From: PALSA-610 sp038239145
GTDB lineage: Bacteria; Actinomycetota; Acidimicrobiia; IMCC26256; PALSA-610
Assembly: GCA_038239145.1 (NCBI GenBank)
Contig: JBBSFB010000002.1
Coordinates: forward strand, 62,001-126,000
DNA: 64,000 nt
Reading direction: 5' to 3'
Positions 7,420 to 16,725 of the stretch are shown in pieces; position 1 is the stretch's first letter, and every line of letters starts with the position of its first letter. A program made the translations under genes and the position numbers. The notes below the pieces were generated by a model that saw nothing but the letters and a program-made list of their open reading frames with translations, was not told where the DNA came from and made no database searches.

Positions 7420-9440
7420 GCCGCGCCCACCGGAGGGGACGCGGCGGCGTCGGGCGTCGGCTTCGGCCCGCGCTTGAAACGGTCGATCACGCTCTGGACC
7501 TTGGCGAGCGACTTGCCCTTGTTCGCTTCGAGGATGCCCTCGGGATGCTTGGCGTAGGTGACCGCGCCGAGCCCGAAGAAGATGAACTGCGTGGCGACGG
7601 GCAGAGAGTTCACGTGCAGGAACGGCTGCGCGTGGTTGATCAACCAGGGCAGCCAGTCGGTGAGCACGCGGGCGGGGAACAGCACGAAACCGATCGCGGC
7701 CTGGATCGCGCCCTCCACGGTGCGCGGGCCCAGCGTGACCACGATCACGACCCAGAACAGACCGAGCGTCGCGTTGTAGTCGATCTTGTTCGCGTGACCC
7801 TCGTAGCTCGCGAGCAACGCACCCCCGATACCGGCGATGCCGGCCGATAGCGCGAACGCGATGATGCGAGCGCGCATCGGGTTGATCCCGACCGCCGCGG
7901 CGGCGACCTCACTTCCGCGCACTGCCGCGAGGTACCGGCCCGTCGTCCCGCTGCGGACCTGAATGACAATGACGCCGACGATGAGGAGGATCACGAGACA
8001 CATCGCGAGGAACGACTTGTCGCTCGCGAAGTCGATCGCACCGAGCTGCGGCCGGGGTGCGACGATCGGAAACAGGCCACCACTCACCCAGCTCAGGCTC
8101 ACGATGACGTTGTCGAAGAAGAGCGCGAACGCATAGGTCGCGAGCGTGAGGAAGATCCCGCCGAGCCGCAGCGCCGGAACCGCGAGCAGCGCGCCGATCA
8201 CCGCCGCGATGAGCCCGCCGAGGATGATGGTGAGCACCACCGACATGCCCGCGCTCGTGGCAAGTTGGGCCGACGCGAAGCCACCGATGCCCGCGAACGT
8301 CGCCTGCGCGAACGACACCTCGCCCGCGATGCCCGTGATGACGACGACCGAACAGAAGATGATCGAGTAGATCGCGATCTGGATCGCCTGGCCGACGACG
8401 CTCGCGTTCCCGTGAAAGAACACGTAGTAGCCCATGCCGAGGCCGAAGAGCACACCGGCAACGCGCGTCCCGATCGTGAGCTCGCGGCTGCGTTGCCCCG
8501 ACGCGGGGGCGGGCGGTGGTGGATCGACCGACGCGAGCGGATCGGCGAGCTCCTTTCGGTTCCGCAGGCGCGGCGAGAGGATCAGTACCAAGAAGAGCAC
8601 GACGAACGGCAGCGACGGGCGCAGGTTGCTGGCGAGCACGCTGTTCGTCGGGAGGTACCGGTTGAGCAGCTCCTGCACCACCCCGAGGCCGACCGCGCCG
8701 CCGAACGCGAGGGGGATGCTCGTCAGCGAACCGAGCACCACGGCCGCGATCGCAGCCGTGAGCAGGGTCGTGTAGTAGATATCGCCGACCTGTTGGGTCA
8801 CCGTCGGGAGGAGCACGCCGGCCAGGCCGGCCACGAGACTGGACAGGATCCACGAGGCGGTGCTGATCCGATCGGAGTCGGTGCCGGAGAGCTCGGCCAT
8901 GCGCGGGCTCTCGACGACCGCTCGCATGCGGATGCCGAGCGCCGTGTAGCGGAACAGCAGGCTCAGCCCGATTGCGACCAGCGCCGCGATGACGATGATC
9001 GAGAGTTGGTTGCGGTCGAGCGACGCTCCGAACACGTGGTACACCACGTCGCCGCCGGGCACGATGCCCTTGGGGTTGGTCGCGTCGGTCTCGTTGAACC
9101 AAAGCAGCACGAGCTGTGGGATCGCGACCAAGAGGCCGAGCGCGGTGATCAGCCGCGCCATCGGTGGTGCGCTACGGAGATATCGGAACAGCGCCTTGTC
9201 GAGCACGATCCCGATCAGAGGAGCCACGATCAGCACTGCGATCACGAACGCCGGGATGATCCCCCAGCCGTCGGTCACGTGGAGCTGGTAGTAGATCGCG
9301 CCCGACGCGAAGGCCTGCACGCCGAACGCGATGTTGAAGACCCCGGACGTCTTGTACGCCAGGGTGAGGCCTACCGCGAGCAGCGCGTAGACGCAACCGA
9401 ACGCGATGCCATCGATGATGGCGCCGAGCAGCTTCTCCAT
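7416..9440 (-). CDS. fused LivH-LivM-type ABC permease
   Basis: A 674-aa integral membrane protein that joins two permeases usually encoded separately. Residues 1 to about 300 are LivH-like: an early GIAFGCVYALLAVGLTLAYK segment, then ALFRYTALGIRMRAVVE. A proline-rich hydrophilic linker follows near residues 310-325 (DPPPPAPASG). Residues from about 325 onward are LivM-like, with GEVSFAQATFAGIGGF and VRGSEVAAAAVGINP. It would form the whole translocation pore with no separate partner. It lies 41 bases downstream of the binding-protein gene and overlaps livG by four bases. Fused forms are known in some actinobacteria, so this is probably a stable architecture and not a sequencing artefact. Confidence 0.88.
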   Translation of the reverse strand: MEKLLGAIIDGIAFGCVYALLAVGLTLAYKTSGVFNIAFGVQAFASGAIYYQLHVTDGWGIIPAFVIAVLIVAPLIGIVLDKALFRYLRSAPPMARLITALGLLVAIPQLVLLWFNETDATNPKGIVPGGDVVYHVFGASLDRNQLSIIVIAALVAIGLSLLFRYTALGIRMRAVVESPRMAELSGTDSDRISTASWILSSLVAGLAGVLLPTVTQQVGDIYYTTLLTAAIAAVVLGSLTSIPLAFGGAVGLGVVQELLNRYLPTNSVLASNLRPSLPFVVLFLVLILSPRLRNRKELADPLASVDPPPPAPASGQRSRELTIGTRVAGVLFGLGMGYYVFFHGNASVVGQAIQIAIYSIIFCSVVVITGIAGEVSFAQATFAGIGGFASAQLATSAGMSVVLTIILGGLIAAVIGALLAVPALRLGGIFLTLATYAFALFFDNVIVSLSWVSGGLFPIVAPRPQLGAIDFASDKSFLAMCLVILLIVGVIVIQVRSGTTGRYLAAVRGSEVAAAAVGINPMRARIIAFALSAGIAGIGGALLASYEGHANKIDYNATLGLFWVVIVVTLGPRTVEGAIQAAIGFVLFPARVLTDWLPWLINHAQPFLHVNSLPVATQFIFFGLGAVTYAKHPEGILEANKGKSLAKVQSVIDRFKRGPKPTPDAAASPPVGAA

Positions 9441-9481
9441 CCGTCAGCAGACCGATTCAGCTCAGGTTCCGTTGCGTCGGG

Positions 9482-10885
9482 TCAACCGACGCCCCCGGGC
9501 GCGAACGACATGTGCGTGACTTCCTTCGGGATGGGCGCAGCCGGATTGGGGTCGAAGCAGATCCACGGTTTGCCCGGCTGGGTGAACTGAGGCACGAACT
9601 TGTTGTCGACGATCTTCATGACGGCGTCGCACTCGTATTTACCACGCGCCGCGGGAGTGTTCGTCGGGTCGATGTGGGCTCTCGTCCAGTCGATCGGCAC
9701 GATCAGGCCGCCCGGCGTCTCGGCGGTCTGTGTGTTGAGCGAGTCGATGACCTTCTGCTTCGTGAACTCGGGTCCGGCCAGCTTCATGCCGTCGAGGAAC
9801 ATCGAGCCCATGATCCAGCCGACTTCGCTCAGTTCGACCGTGGTGACGTGGTGTGCGGCCGTGTACGCGAGGAATTCCTTCGTGGCCGGCGACTGCGGCG
9901 CCGCTTCCCACGGCACGTACTGCGGGTTGATGTAGCTGCCGTCGAAGATCCCGCCGCTCGCGGCGATGGACTGGTGGTCGTACGCGTTGGGCAACTGCTG
10001 CACGGCGTTCAGGCCCTGCTTCTTCATCTCCCGGGCGATCTTGGTGACCTCGTTCGTGTCCATGCACGTGTTGACGAACTGGACGCCGGCTTCCTTCATC
10101 CGGGTGACGTCGGCGGTGATGTCGGCCGAGAAGGGCAGCGAGTCGTCGAAGAAGGCGACCTTCACGCCGGGCGAATACTTCTGGTAGCTCGCCCTGATGC
10201 CGTCGGCGCAGAGGCCGGACGAAGCCGACGTGGCCTTGCTGTACGCGAGGACGCCGACCTTGGTGAAGCCCTGGTTCTGCGCCAACCACGGCAGGTAGTG
10301 ACCACCGCAGGAGAAGCAGAGCGCGCCCAACGATCCGAAGATGTTGTCGTGCGAGGGCCCACCCTTGGGCGTCGCCATCTCGGGGTTGATGTTCCAGATG
10401 AACGTCGGCTGCTTCGCCTTGGCGAGCAGGTCGGCGCCGGTGAACTGCAGCGTGGCGACGAAGGTCGCGAACGCGTTGTCGTCCGACAGGCTCGACTGCA
10501 CCTGCTGGTTGTTCTGGAGCCCGATTGTGTCGTCGCGGTTCTTGACGATGACCAGCTTGCGCCCGTAGATCCCACCCTTGGCGTTGATCGTGTCGAAGTA
10601 GGCCTGGAGCCCGTCCGCGAACTGCGCGTACTTGCCGCCGATTGGGTTCGTCTTGGTCGTGATGACCGCGATCCGGATCTCCTTCTTGGCGTCGTCCACG
10701 CCGGGGCTCGAGTTCGCCACGAACTTGTTGAGGTCCGCGGGCGGCACCGTGGTGGCGACGGGGCCGGTGCTGGACGGCACCGTGTCGGGCGCGGATTGCG
10801 ACTTCGAGTTCCCACAAGCCGCCGCGAGGAGCGCGATCACGACGCCAAGTGTCGCGAGCCGACCTACATTCGTACGAGCGCGCAT
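9482..10885 (-). CDS. ABC transporter substrate-binding lipoprotein, branched-chain amino-acid type
   Basis: A 467-aa extracellular binding protein, first gene of the import operon. The start ATG at 10885 gives a clean signal sequence (GRLATLGVVIALLAAACGN). Its Cys follows three alanines and is a probable lipidation site; alanine at -3 is a slight departure from the usual Leu. A good ribosome binding site (GGGGGAA) precedes the ATG. The mature part has a periplasmic-binding-protein type 1 fold, seen in IRIAVITTKTNPIGG and in the central GVLAYSKAT strand. The open frame extends 33 codons upstream, but that version would bury the signal peptide. The ligand is unknown. Confidence 0.87.
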   Translation of the reverse strand: MRARTNVGRLATLGVVIALLAAACGNSKSQSAPDTVPSSTGPVATTVPPADLNKFVANSSPGVDDAKKEIRIAVITTKTNPIGGKYAQFADGLQAYFDTINAKGGIYGRKLVIVKNRDDTIGLQNNQQVQSSLSDDNAFATFVATLQFTGADLLAKAKQPTFIWNINPEMATPKGGPSHDNIFGSLGALCFSCGGHYLPWLAQNQGFTKVGVLAYSKATSASSGLCADGIRASYQKYSPGVKVAFFDDSLPFSADITADVTRMKEAGVQFVNTCMDTNEVTKIAREMKKQGLNAVQQLPNAYDHQSIAASGGIFDGSYINPQYVPWEAAPQSPATKEFLAYTAAHHVTTVELSEVGWIMGSMFLDGMKLAGPEFTKQKVIDSLNTQTAETPGGLIVPIDWTRAHIDPTNTPAARGKYECDAVMKIVDNKFVPQFTQPGKPWICFDPNPAAPIPKEVTHMSFAPGGVG

Positions 10886-10983
10886 TCGTTCCCCCGAGAT
10901 CTGTTGCACGTCAACGTGAGCCGAAGCTGACGCTAACGTCATACACGGCTGACCACAAGAACCCTCCCGGCTCGGAGATCGCA

Positions 10984-11775
10984 TTGGGCTACACCTTGGT
11001 CACTTTCCATGCGCATCCCGACGACGAGTCGATCACGACTGCCGGCACGACGGCGCGGGCGAAAGCCGAAGGCCACCGGGTCGTCCTCGTCGTCGCGACC
11101 CGCGGCGAGCTCGGCGAGTATTCGCCCGACGCGCTCGCGCCCGGCGAGACCCTGACGGACCGTCGTGTCGCCGAGCAGCAGGCCGCCGCCGACGTGCTGG
11201 GCGTCGATCGGCTCGAATTCTTGGGTTATCGCGATTCGGGGATGGAAGGCGAGCCCACCAACGACGACGAAGGTTCGTTTGCCCGCGCCGATCTCGAGGA
11301 AGCTGCGTCGCGCCTGGCCGACATCCTCCGGGAGGAGCACGCCGACGTACTGACGGTGTACGACGACCACGGCGGCTACGGCCATCCTGACCATGTGCAG
11401 GTACACCGGGTCGGGGTCCGCGCCGCCGAGCTCGCGGGGACCCGCCGCGTCTACGAGAGCACCGCGAACCGCGATTTCATCCATGCCCTGCTCGCCCGGA
11501 GCGCCGAGGAGATGCCCGATGGGCCCGACGCGCCCGACGCCGCGGAGATGAACGACTTCGGCTCCCCCGCCGCCATCATCACCACGACGGTCGACGTCCG
11601 TGACTACGTCGATCTGAAGCGCGCCGCGATGAAGGCGCACGCGAGCCAGATCCCGGCCGACTCGTTCTTCTTGATGCTGCCCGACGACGCGTTCCGGGAC
11701 GCGTTCGGATCCGAGTGGTTCATCCGGCGCGACGCGCCCGAGATCCGCGAGACCTGGCTCTTCGACGACCTCTGA
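10984..11775 (+). CDS. PIG-L/LmbE-family deacetylase (MshB/Mca-like)
   Basis: A 263-aa zinc-dependent N-acetylglucosaminyl deacetylase-family protein. The zinc motif HAHPDDE is near residues 9-15 and a downstream GHPDHVQVH motif supplies the remaining His ligand. I prefer the TTG at 10984 because GGAG lies six bases upstream and the protein then begins MGYTLVTFHAHPDDE. The upstream open frame runs into the binding-protein promoter. Relatives include MshB and Mca of the mycothiol pathway; the length is compatible with either, but the substrate cannot be fixed from sequence. A second deacetylase of this superfamily lies at 24.8-25.6 kb. Confidence 0.83.
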   Translation: MGYTLVTFHAHPDDESITTAGTTARAKAEGHRVVLVVATRGELGEYSPDALAPGETLTDRRVAEQQAAADVLGVDRLEFLGYRDSGMEGEPTNDDEGSFARADLEEAASRLADILREEHADVLTVYDDHGGYGHPDHVQVHRVGVRAAELAGTRRVYESTANRDFIHALLARSAEEMPDGPDAPDAAEMNDFGSPAAIITTTVDVRDYVDLKRAAMKAHASQIPADSFFLMLPDDAFRDAFGSEWFIRRDAPEIRETWLFDDL

Positions 11776-11795
11776 TCCCTGCGGGTCGCGCGGCT

Positions 11796-12908
11796 CTACT
11801 TCTGGCTGCGCCGGGCCATCGCAACCCTCCGCTTCCCCCACCCGTAGTGAGGCAGCGGTTGGATCGGCGAGCGATCCGATACCCACGGCGCGTACGGCGC
11901 CATGACGAATCCGGCCATCGTGATCAGCACCCGGTCGTAGTTGACCCGCCAGCCTGCGAAGTCGCGCCAAGCCTGGTCGTGGTCGGCGTGCACCGGCACA
12001 CCCGCCTCCACGAGCGCCGTACACACCTCGTCGAACTCTTCCCGGGTGACGCTGATGGGGTCGTCGGGCGCGGGCGAGTCGTCGTAGTCGTAACCGAAGA
12101 ACCCGGCCACCTCGCGCAGCGCCAGGTACCCCGACCGGATGCACACCGCGGCCTGCGGGGTCGGAGGGATGTCGACCAACGCGAGCCGCATCGCGGCGGA
12201 GTCGAGGACGGCGCCGGCCGCGGTCACCCAGGAGCGATGCGGGTTCGGCGACCGGAAGAACACCAGTGACCCGTACGACGTGTGCGTCTCCTGCACCTCG
12301 GTGAACCAGGTCGTCCACAACTCCCAGAAGTTGTCGAGCTCCAACAGGAAGCCGGTGAGATACGCACGCCGGAGCATGGCGGTCGGGGTCGGTGGCGTGC
12401 CCGCCCGGGTGCTGAGGTCGGTGACCGCGACCTCGCGCCTCGAAAAGGAGTTGTAAATCGTCGGCAGATAGGCGATCAACAGCGCGAGGAGCGCAAGCCC
12501 GATCCCCGCTTCGGAAAAGGCGGCGAAGGCCGCGGGAAGGTGCGGCGGTCGTTCGAATCCGAGCGTCAACAGCGACGACCCGCTCGTCATTACCGCGTTC
12601 CTCCATCCGTGCGACTCGAGCCCGATGAAGATGCACGCAAACGCGACGAACACGACGAGGATCGAAATCAACGGGAGCGCGAGGAGCGCGAGGGGCGCGT
12701 ACAACGCCATGACGCGGTCGCGCGCTTCGTACGTGCGACGCGGTGATGCGAACAGCCCGAAGAACCACTTGACCATGCGAAAGATCACGACGGTGAACAG
12801 CACGACCGCGCCCCGCGGCACGACGAACGTACGCACGGCCGCGTCGAGGACAATGACGACGGCGACGAGACCGATCACGATCAGTGCGACGTCGCCGACG
12901 GCGGACAC
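11796..12908 (-). CDS. membrane protein with potassium-channel-like pore segment
   Basis: A 370-aa protein with hydrophobic segments at about residues 5-27, 33-52, 68-98 and 130-150, then a soluble C-terminal half. Between the third and fourth segments lies AVMTSGSSLLTLGFE (about 105-119), which resembles the pore helix and selectivity-filter region of two-TM potassium channels (T-x-x-T-x-G-[FY]). The C-terminal domain carries conserved-looking stretches such as EVQETHTSYGSLVFFRSP and AWRDFAGWRVNYDRVL. The GTG at 12908 lies two bases past the arfB stop, so it is probably the third gene of the ettA-arfB operon. I recognise no named family; calling it a channel is inference from the pore-like segment. 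Confidence 0.6.
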   Translation of the reverse strand: MSAVGDVALIVIGLVAVVIVLDAAVRTFVVPRGAVVLFTVVIFRMVKWFFGLFASPRRTYEARDRVMALYAPLALLALPLISILVVFVAFACIFIGLESHGWRNAVMTSGSSLLTLGFERPPHLPAAFAAFSEAGIGLALLALLIAYLPTIYNSFSRREVAVTDLSTRAGTPPTPTAMLRRAYLTGFLLELDNFWELWTTWFTEVQETHTSYGSLVFFRSPNPHRSWVTAAGAVLDSAAMRLALVDIPPTPQAAVCIRSGYLALREVAGFFGYDYDDSPAPDDPISVTREEFDEVCTALVEAGVPVHADHDQAWRDFAGWRVNYDRVLITMAGFVMAPYAPWVSDRSPIQPLPHYGWGKRRVAMARRSQK

Positions 12909-12910
12909 CC

Positions 12911-13333
12911 TTACTCCTCCCCTGACGGGCGGCGCCGGTTGCGCTTGATGTCGCCGCGTTGCTTCTTGTCGTCGACGCGCCGCTTCTTGGCCGAGCGCGA
13001 CGGCTTGGTCGAGTACCGCTTCGGATCCACGTGCAGCGCGCCGGCAATGCGGGCCTGGAGCCGCTCGAGCGCGAGCTCACGATTCTGGTGCTGCGACCGC
13101 CGCTCGGAGGCGGTAACGCGCACGACGGGCCCGAGTCGCTCCAGGATGCGCGCCTTCTGCCTCGGACCGAGTGACGCGGATGCCTCGACGTCGAACCTCA
13201 CTTCGACCTTGGTGTTGGACGTGTTCGCGTGCTGGCCACCCGGACCGCCCGACGCGGTGAAGCGCCACTCCAGCTCGTCGCTCGCGATCACGCACGACCG
13301 CGTAACTCGCAACCGCCCACTGGAATCGACCAT
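12911..13333 (-). CDS. arfB: ArfB-type peptidyl-tRNA hydrolase (ribosome rescue)
   Basis: A 140-aa codon-independent release factor. The catalytic GGQ is at residues 32-34 within TASGGPGGQHANTSN, and the C-terminal tail (about residues 108-140) is strongly basic, as required to enter the empty mRNA channel of a stalled ribosome. It would hydrolyse peptidyl-tRNA on non-stop ribosomes. It sits between ettA (20 bases upstream) and the channel-like gene (two bases downstream). Full-length release factors are much longer, so it is not prfA or prfB. Gene name by analogy to E. coli ArfB (YaeJ). Confidence 0.87.
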   Translation of the reverse strand: MVDSSGRLRVTRSCVIASDELEWRFTASGGPGGQHANTSNTKVEVRFDVEASASLGPRQKARILERLGPVVRVTASERRSQHQNRELALERLQARIAGALHVDPKRYSTKPSRSAKKRRVDDKKQRGDIKRNRRRPSGEE

Positions 13334-13352
13334 CGGAACTAGTGGATCACGA

Positions 13353-15029
13353 CTAGTGGGTGAGGGGCTTGTATTTCAGGCGGTGCGGTTGGTCGGCGTC
13401 GCCCCCGAGCCGCTGATGACGGTCCTTCTCGTAGTCGCTGAAGTTGCCCTCGAACCACGTCACCTGACTGTCGCCCTCGAACGCCAGGACGTGGGTCGCG
13501 ATGCGGTCGAGGAACCAACGATCGTGGGAGATGACGACTGCACATCCGGGAAACTCGAGCAACGCCTCTTCCAACGCGCGCAGCGTGTCGACGTCGAGGT
13601 CGTTGGTCGGTTCGTCGAGCAGAAGCAGGTTGCCGCCCATGAGGAGCGCCTTGGCGAGGTGCAGTCGGTTGCGCTCTCCGCCGGAGAGATCGCCGACGCG
13701 CTTCTGCTGATCGGAGCCCTTGAAGTTGAGGCCGGCCACATACGCGCGGCCGTGCACCTCACGGTCGCCGACCTTCACGAGATCGACGCCCCCGGTGATC
13801 TCCTCGTACACGGTCTTGTCGGGATCGAGCGACTCGCGTGACTGGTCGACATACGCGAGCTGCACGGTCGGACCGACCTTCAGCGAACCGCCGTCGGGTT
13901 CCTCTTGGCCGACCAGCATCCGGAATAACGTCGTCTTGCCGGCGCCGTTCGCGCCGATCACGCCGACGATGCCGCCCGGCGGCAGCGAGAAGTCGAGGTC
14001 TTCGATCAGCAGCCGGTCGCCGTAGCCCTTGGTGATGTGCTCGGCCTCGATGACGAGATCGCCGAGCCGGGGCCCGGGCGGGATCGTGATCTGGACCTTC
14101 TCCTGGCGCTTTTCGGCCGAGTCGGCTTCCGCCACGAGCTTGTCGTACGCCGTGATGCGCGCCTTGCCCTTGGCCTGACGAGCGCGCGGCGCGAGGCGGA
14201 CCCATTCGAGCTCGCGCTGCAACGTGCGCCGGCGGGTCTCGTCGACCTTCTCCTCCTGCGCGAGCCGTTGCTCCTTTTGCTCGAGCCAACTCGTGTAGTT
14301 GCCTTCCCACGGGATCCCGGCGCCGCGGTCGAGCTCGAGAATCCAACCGGCGACGTTGTCGAGGAAGTAGCGATCGTGCGTCACGGCAACCACCGTGCCG
14401 TGGTAGTCCTGCAGGTGGCGCTCGAGCCACGCGACTGATTCCGCGTCGAGGTGGTTGGTCGGCTCGTCGAGCAACAAGAGGTCGGGCTTGCCGAGGAGCA
14501 GGCGGCACAGCGCCACCCGGCGCCGCTCGCCACCGCTCAGCTTGCTGACGTCGGCGTCGGCCGCGGGCAGCCGCAGCGCGTCCATCGCGATCTCGAGCTG
14601 GCGGTCGAGATCCCAGCCGCCGACGTGGTCGATCTTGTCCTGGAGATCCGACTGCTCGGCGAGCAACTTGTCGAAGTCGGCCTCGGGTTCGCCCATGGCG
14701 TTGCAGACTTCCTCGAAGCGGTCGAGGAGCGCCTTCGTGCTGCCGACCCCTTCGATGACGTTGCCGAGCACGTCCTTGTCGGCGTCGAGCCGGGGTTCTT
14801 GGGGCAGGAAGCCGACGGAGAATCCGGGCGTGACCCGGCACTCGCCCTGGTATCCGTCGTCCTCACCGGCGATGATGCGCAGGAGGGTCGACTTGCCCGC
14901 TCCGTTCAGCCCCAGCACGCCAATCTTGGCTCCTGGGTACATGGAGATGTTGACGCCGCGCAGCACTTCCTTGTCGGGCGGGTGCACCCGCCGGAGATCG
15001 CGCATAGTCAAGATGAATTGGTGAGCCAT
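13353..15029 (-). CDS. ettA: energy-dependent translational throttle protein EttA (ABC-F ATPase)
   Basis: A 558-aa ABC-F protein with two complete ATPase domains: Walker A GLNGAGKST and GANGAGKTT, signatures LSGGERRRVA and LSGGERNRLH, and no membrane domain. The length matches EttA (about 555 aa), and the linker carries the charged arm between domains (around WLEQKEQRLAQEEK). EttA gates the first peptide-bond step at the ribosomal E site according to ATP/ADP level. The start at 15029 (MAHQFILTMRDLRRV) fits the family; the longer frame does not. It heads an operon with arfB and the channel-like gene and is divergent from the DUF885 gene 35 bases away. Confidence 0.9.
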   Translation of the reverse strand: MAHQFILTMRDLRRVHPPDKEVLRGVNISMYPGAKIGVLGLNGAGKSTLLRIIAGEDDGYQGECRVTPGFSVGFLPQEPRLDADKDVLGNVIEGVGSTKALLDRFEEVCNAMGEPEADFDKLLAEQSDLQDKIDHVGGWDLDRQLEIAMDALRLPAADADVSKLSGGERRRVALCRLLLGKPDLLLLDEPTNHLDAESVAWLERHLQDYHGTVVAVTHDRYFLDNVAGWILELDRGAGIPWEGNYTSWLEQKEQRLAQEEKVDETRRRTLQRELEWVRLAPRARQAKGKARITAYDKLVAEADSAEKRQEKVQITIPPGPRLGDLVIEAEHITKGYGDRLLIEDLDFSLPPGGIVGVIGANGAGKTTLFRMLVGQEEPDGGSLKVGPTVQLAYVDQSRESLDPDKTVYEEITGGVDLVKVGDREVHGRAYVAGLNFKGSDQQKRVGDLSGGERNRLHLAKALLMGGNLLLLDEPTNDLDVDTLRALEEALLEFPGCAVVISHDRWFLDRIATHVLAFEGDSQVTWFEGNFSDYEKDRHQRLGGDADQPHRLKYKPLTH

Positions 15030-15064
15030 ACTCCTCACCGTACCGGCCACCCGGAGGAGGAAAC

Positions 15065-16714
15065 GTGTCGGAAGTCTTCGACATCGCCGACCACTACGTC
15101 GACAAGCTGGGCGCACTCGACCCGTGTAGCGCCACCTACGCCGGCATCCCCGGCCATGACCACGAGATGACCGACTTCTCGCCGGTCGGTGTGGCCGAGC
15201 GAATCGATCTGGTGCTGGAGACGTTGAATGCGCTCGAGGGCGCGACCAACACGACGGACAACGATCGGCTCGCCGCGGCGGTCATGACCGAACGCCTCGG
15301 GCTTGAGATCGAGCAGTACGAGGCGGGCGAGCGGCTCCGCGACATCCGGATCATCGGCAGCCCGATCGAGTCGGCCCGGCAGTGCTTCGACCTGATGCGG
15401 CTCGAGACCGACGCCGACTGGGACGTCGTGGCCGAGCGCATGACCCGCGTCCCCGCGTCGCTCGAGAGCATGGAGGCATCATTCCGCGAGGGCGTCGCCG
15501 GCGGCGTGGTTGCGGCACGGCGCCAAGCCCTGGCGTGCTCGGAGATGGCGGCGACGTGGGGCGGCGAACGAGACGAAGTGCCGTTCTTCCGCGCGCTCGC
15601 CGGGCAGCGCCCGAACGACAAGACGCTCGCCGCCGCGGCCGAGCAGGCGACGGCGGGATACGCGCGCCTCGCCGCATACCTGCGCGACGAGTACGCACCC
15701 GCCGCCGATCCCTGCAACGCGGTGGGTCGTGAGCGCTACGCGTTGTTCGCCCGCTCGTTCAACGGCATCGAGCTCGACCTCGACGAGACCTACGCGTGGG
15801 GATGGGAGGAGTTGCACCGCATCGAGGACACGATGCGCAAGGTGGCCGAGCGCATCGTCCCGGGCGCGTCGATCGACGAGGTGATCGAGCACCTCGACGC
15901 AGATTCGAGCCGCGCGATCGAGGGCGTCGAAGAGTTTCGGCTGTGGAACCAGGGCCTCATCGACCAGACCATTTCCGACCTCAACGGCACGCACTTCGAC
16001 ATCGCGCCGCCGCTGCAGACGTGCGAAGCGATGATCGCGCCGCCCGGCGGCGCGGCGGCCATGTACTACACCGGACCGAGCGAGGACTTCTCCCGACCGG
16101 GCCGTACGTGGTACCCGACGATGGGCCAGACCCGCTTCCCGCTGTGGAAGGAAGTCAGCACCTGCTACCACGAGGCGGTTCCGGGTCATCACCTGCAGGT
16201 TGCGCAGACCGTCTACATGGCCGAGAAGCTCTCCCGCTTCCAGCGCCTCTTCGGGTTCGTCTCCGGCCACGGCGAAGGGTGGGCGTTGTACGCCGAGCGA
16301 CTGATGGGAGAGCTCGGATACCTCGAAGATCCCGGGTACGAGATGGGGATGCTCGCAGCCCAGGCGATGCGCGCGGTGCGGGTCGTCGTCGACATCGGGA
16401 TGCACCTCGAGTTGCCCATCATCGAAGGCGAACCTCATGCCGGCGAGACGTGGACGCCGGAGCTCGCGCTGCCGTTCGTGATCGGCCGCAGTCGCTTCCC
16501 CGAGGTGTTCATGAAGAGCGAGGTCGACCGCTACCTCGGCTGGCCCGGCCAGGCGATCAGCTACAAGGTCGGCGAGCGGGTGTGGCTCGAGGCGCGCGCC
16601 GACGCCAAACAGCGCAAAGGTGCGAGCTTCGACTTGAAGGAGTTCCACTCGTACGCGCTCGATCTCGGCAGCATGGGGCTCGGACCGCTGCGCGCCGAGC
16701 TCGCCCGGTTCTAA
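15065..16714 (+). CDS. DUF885-family zinc-metallopeptidase-like protein
   Basis: A 549-aa DUF885 protein. The hallmark HEAVPGHH begins at residue 369 and contains an HExxxGHH-type zinc site. The upstream segment WYPTMGQTRFPLW and the downstream GHGEGWALYAERLMGELGY are also typical. No signal peptide is seen, so it may act in the cytoplasm. Family members are thought to be carboxypeptidase-like enzymes, but the substrate is unknown. The GTG at 15065 is preceded by GGAGGAGGAAAC, a strong ribosome binding site. The gene is followed 11 bases later by a dienelactone hydrolase-family gene. Confidence 0.85.
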   Translation: MSEVFDIADHYVDKLGALDPCSATYAGIPGHDHEMTDFSPVGVAERIDLVLETLNALEGATNTTDNDRLAAAVMTERLGLEIEQYEAGERLRDIRIIGSPIESARQCFDLMRLETDADWDVVAERMTRVPASLESMEASFREGVAGGVVAARRQALACSEMAATWGGERDEVPFFRALAGQRPNDKTLAAAAEQATAGYARLAAYLRDEYAPAADPCNAVGRERYALFARSFNGIELDLDETYAWGWEELHRIEDTMRKVAERIVPGASIDEVIEHLDADSSRAIEGVEEFRLWNQGLIDQTISDLNGTHFDIAPPLQTCEAMIAPPGGAAAMYYTGPSEDFSRPGRTWYPTMGQTRFPLWKEVSTCYHEAVPGHHLQVAQTVYMAEKLSRFQRLFGFVSGHGEGWALYAERLMGELGYLEDPGYEMGMLAAQAMRAVRVVVDIGMHLELPIIEGEPHAGETWTPELALPFVIGRSRFPEVFMKSEVDRYLGWPGQAISYKVGERVWLEARADAKQRKGASFDLKEFHSYALDLGSMGLGPLRAELARF

Positions 16715-16725
16715 CCTGACCCGCC

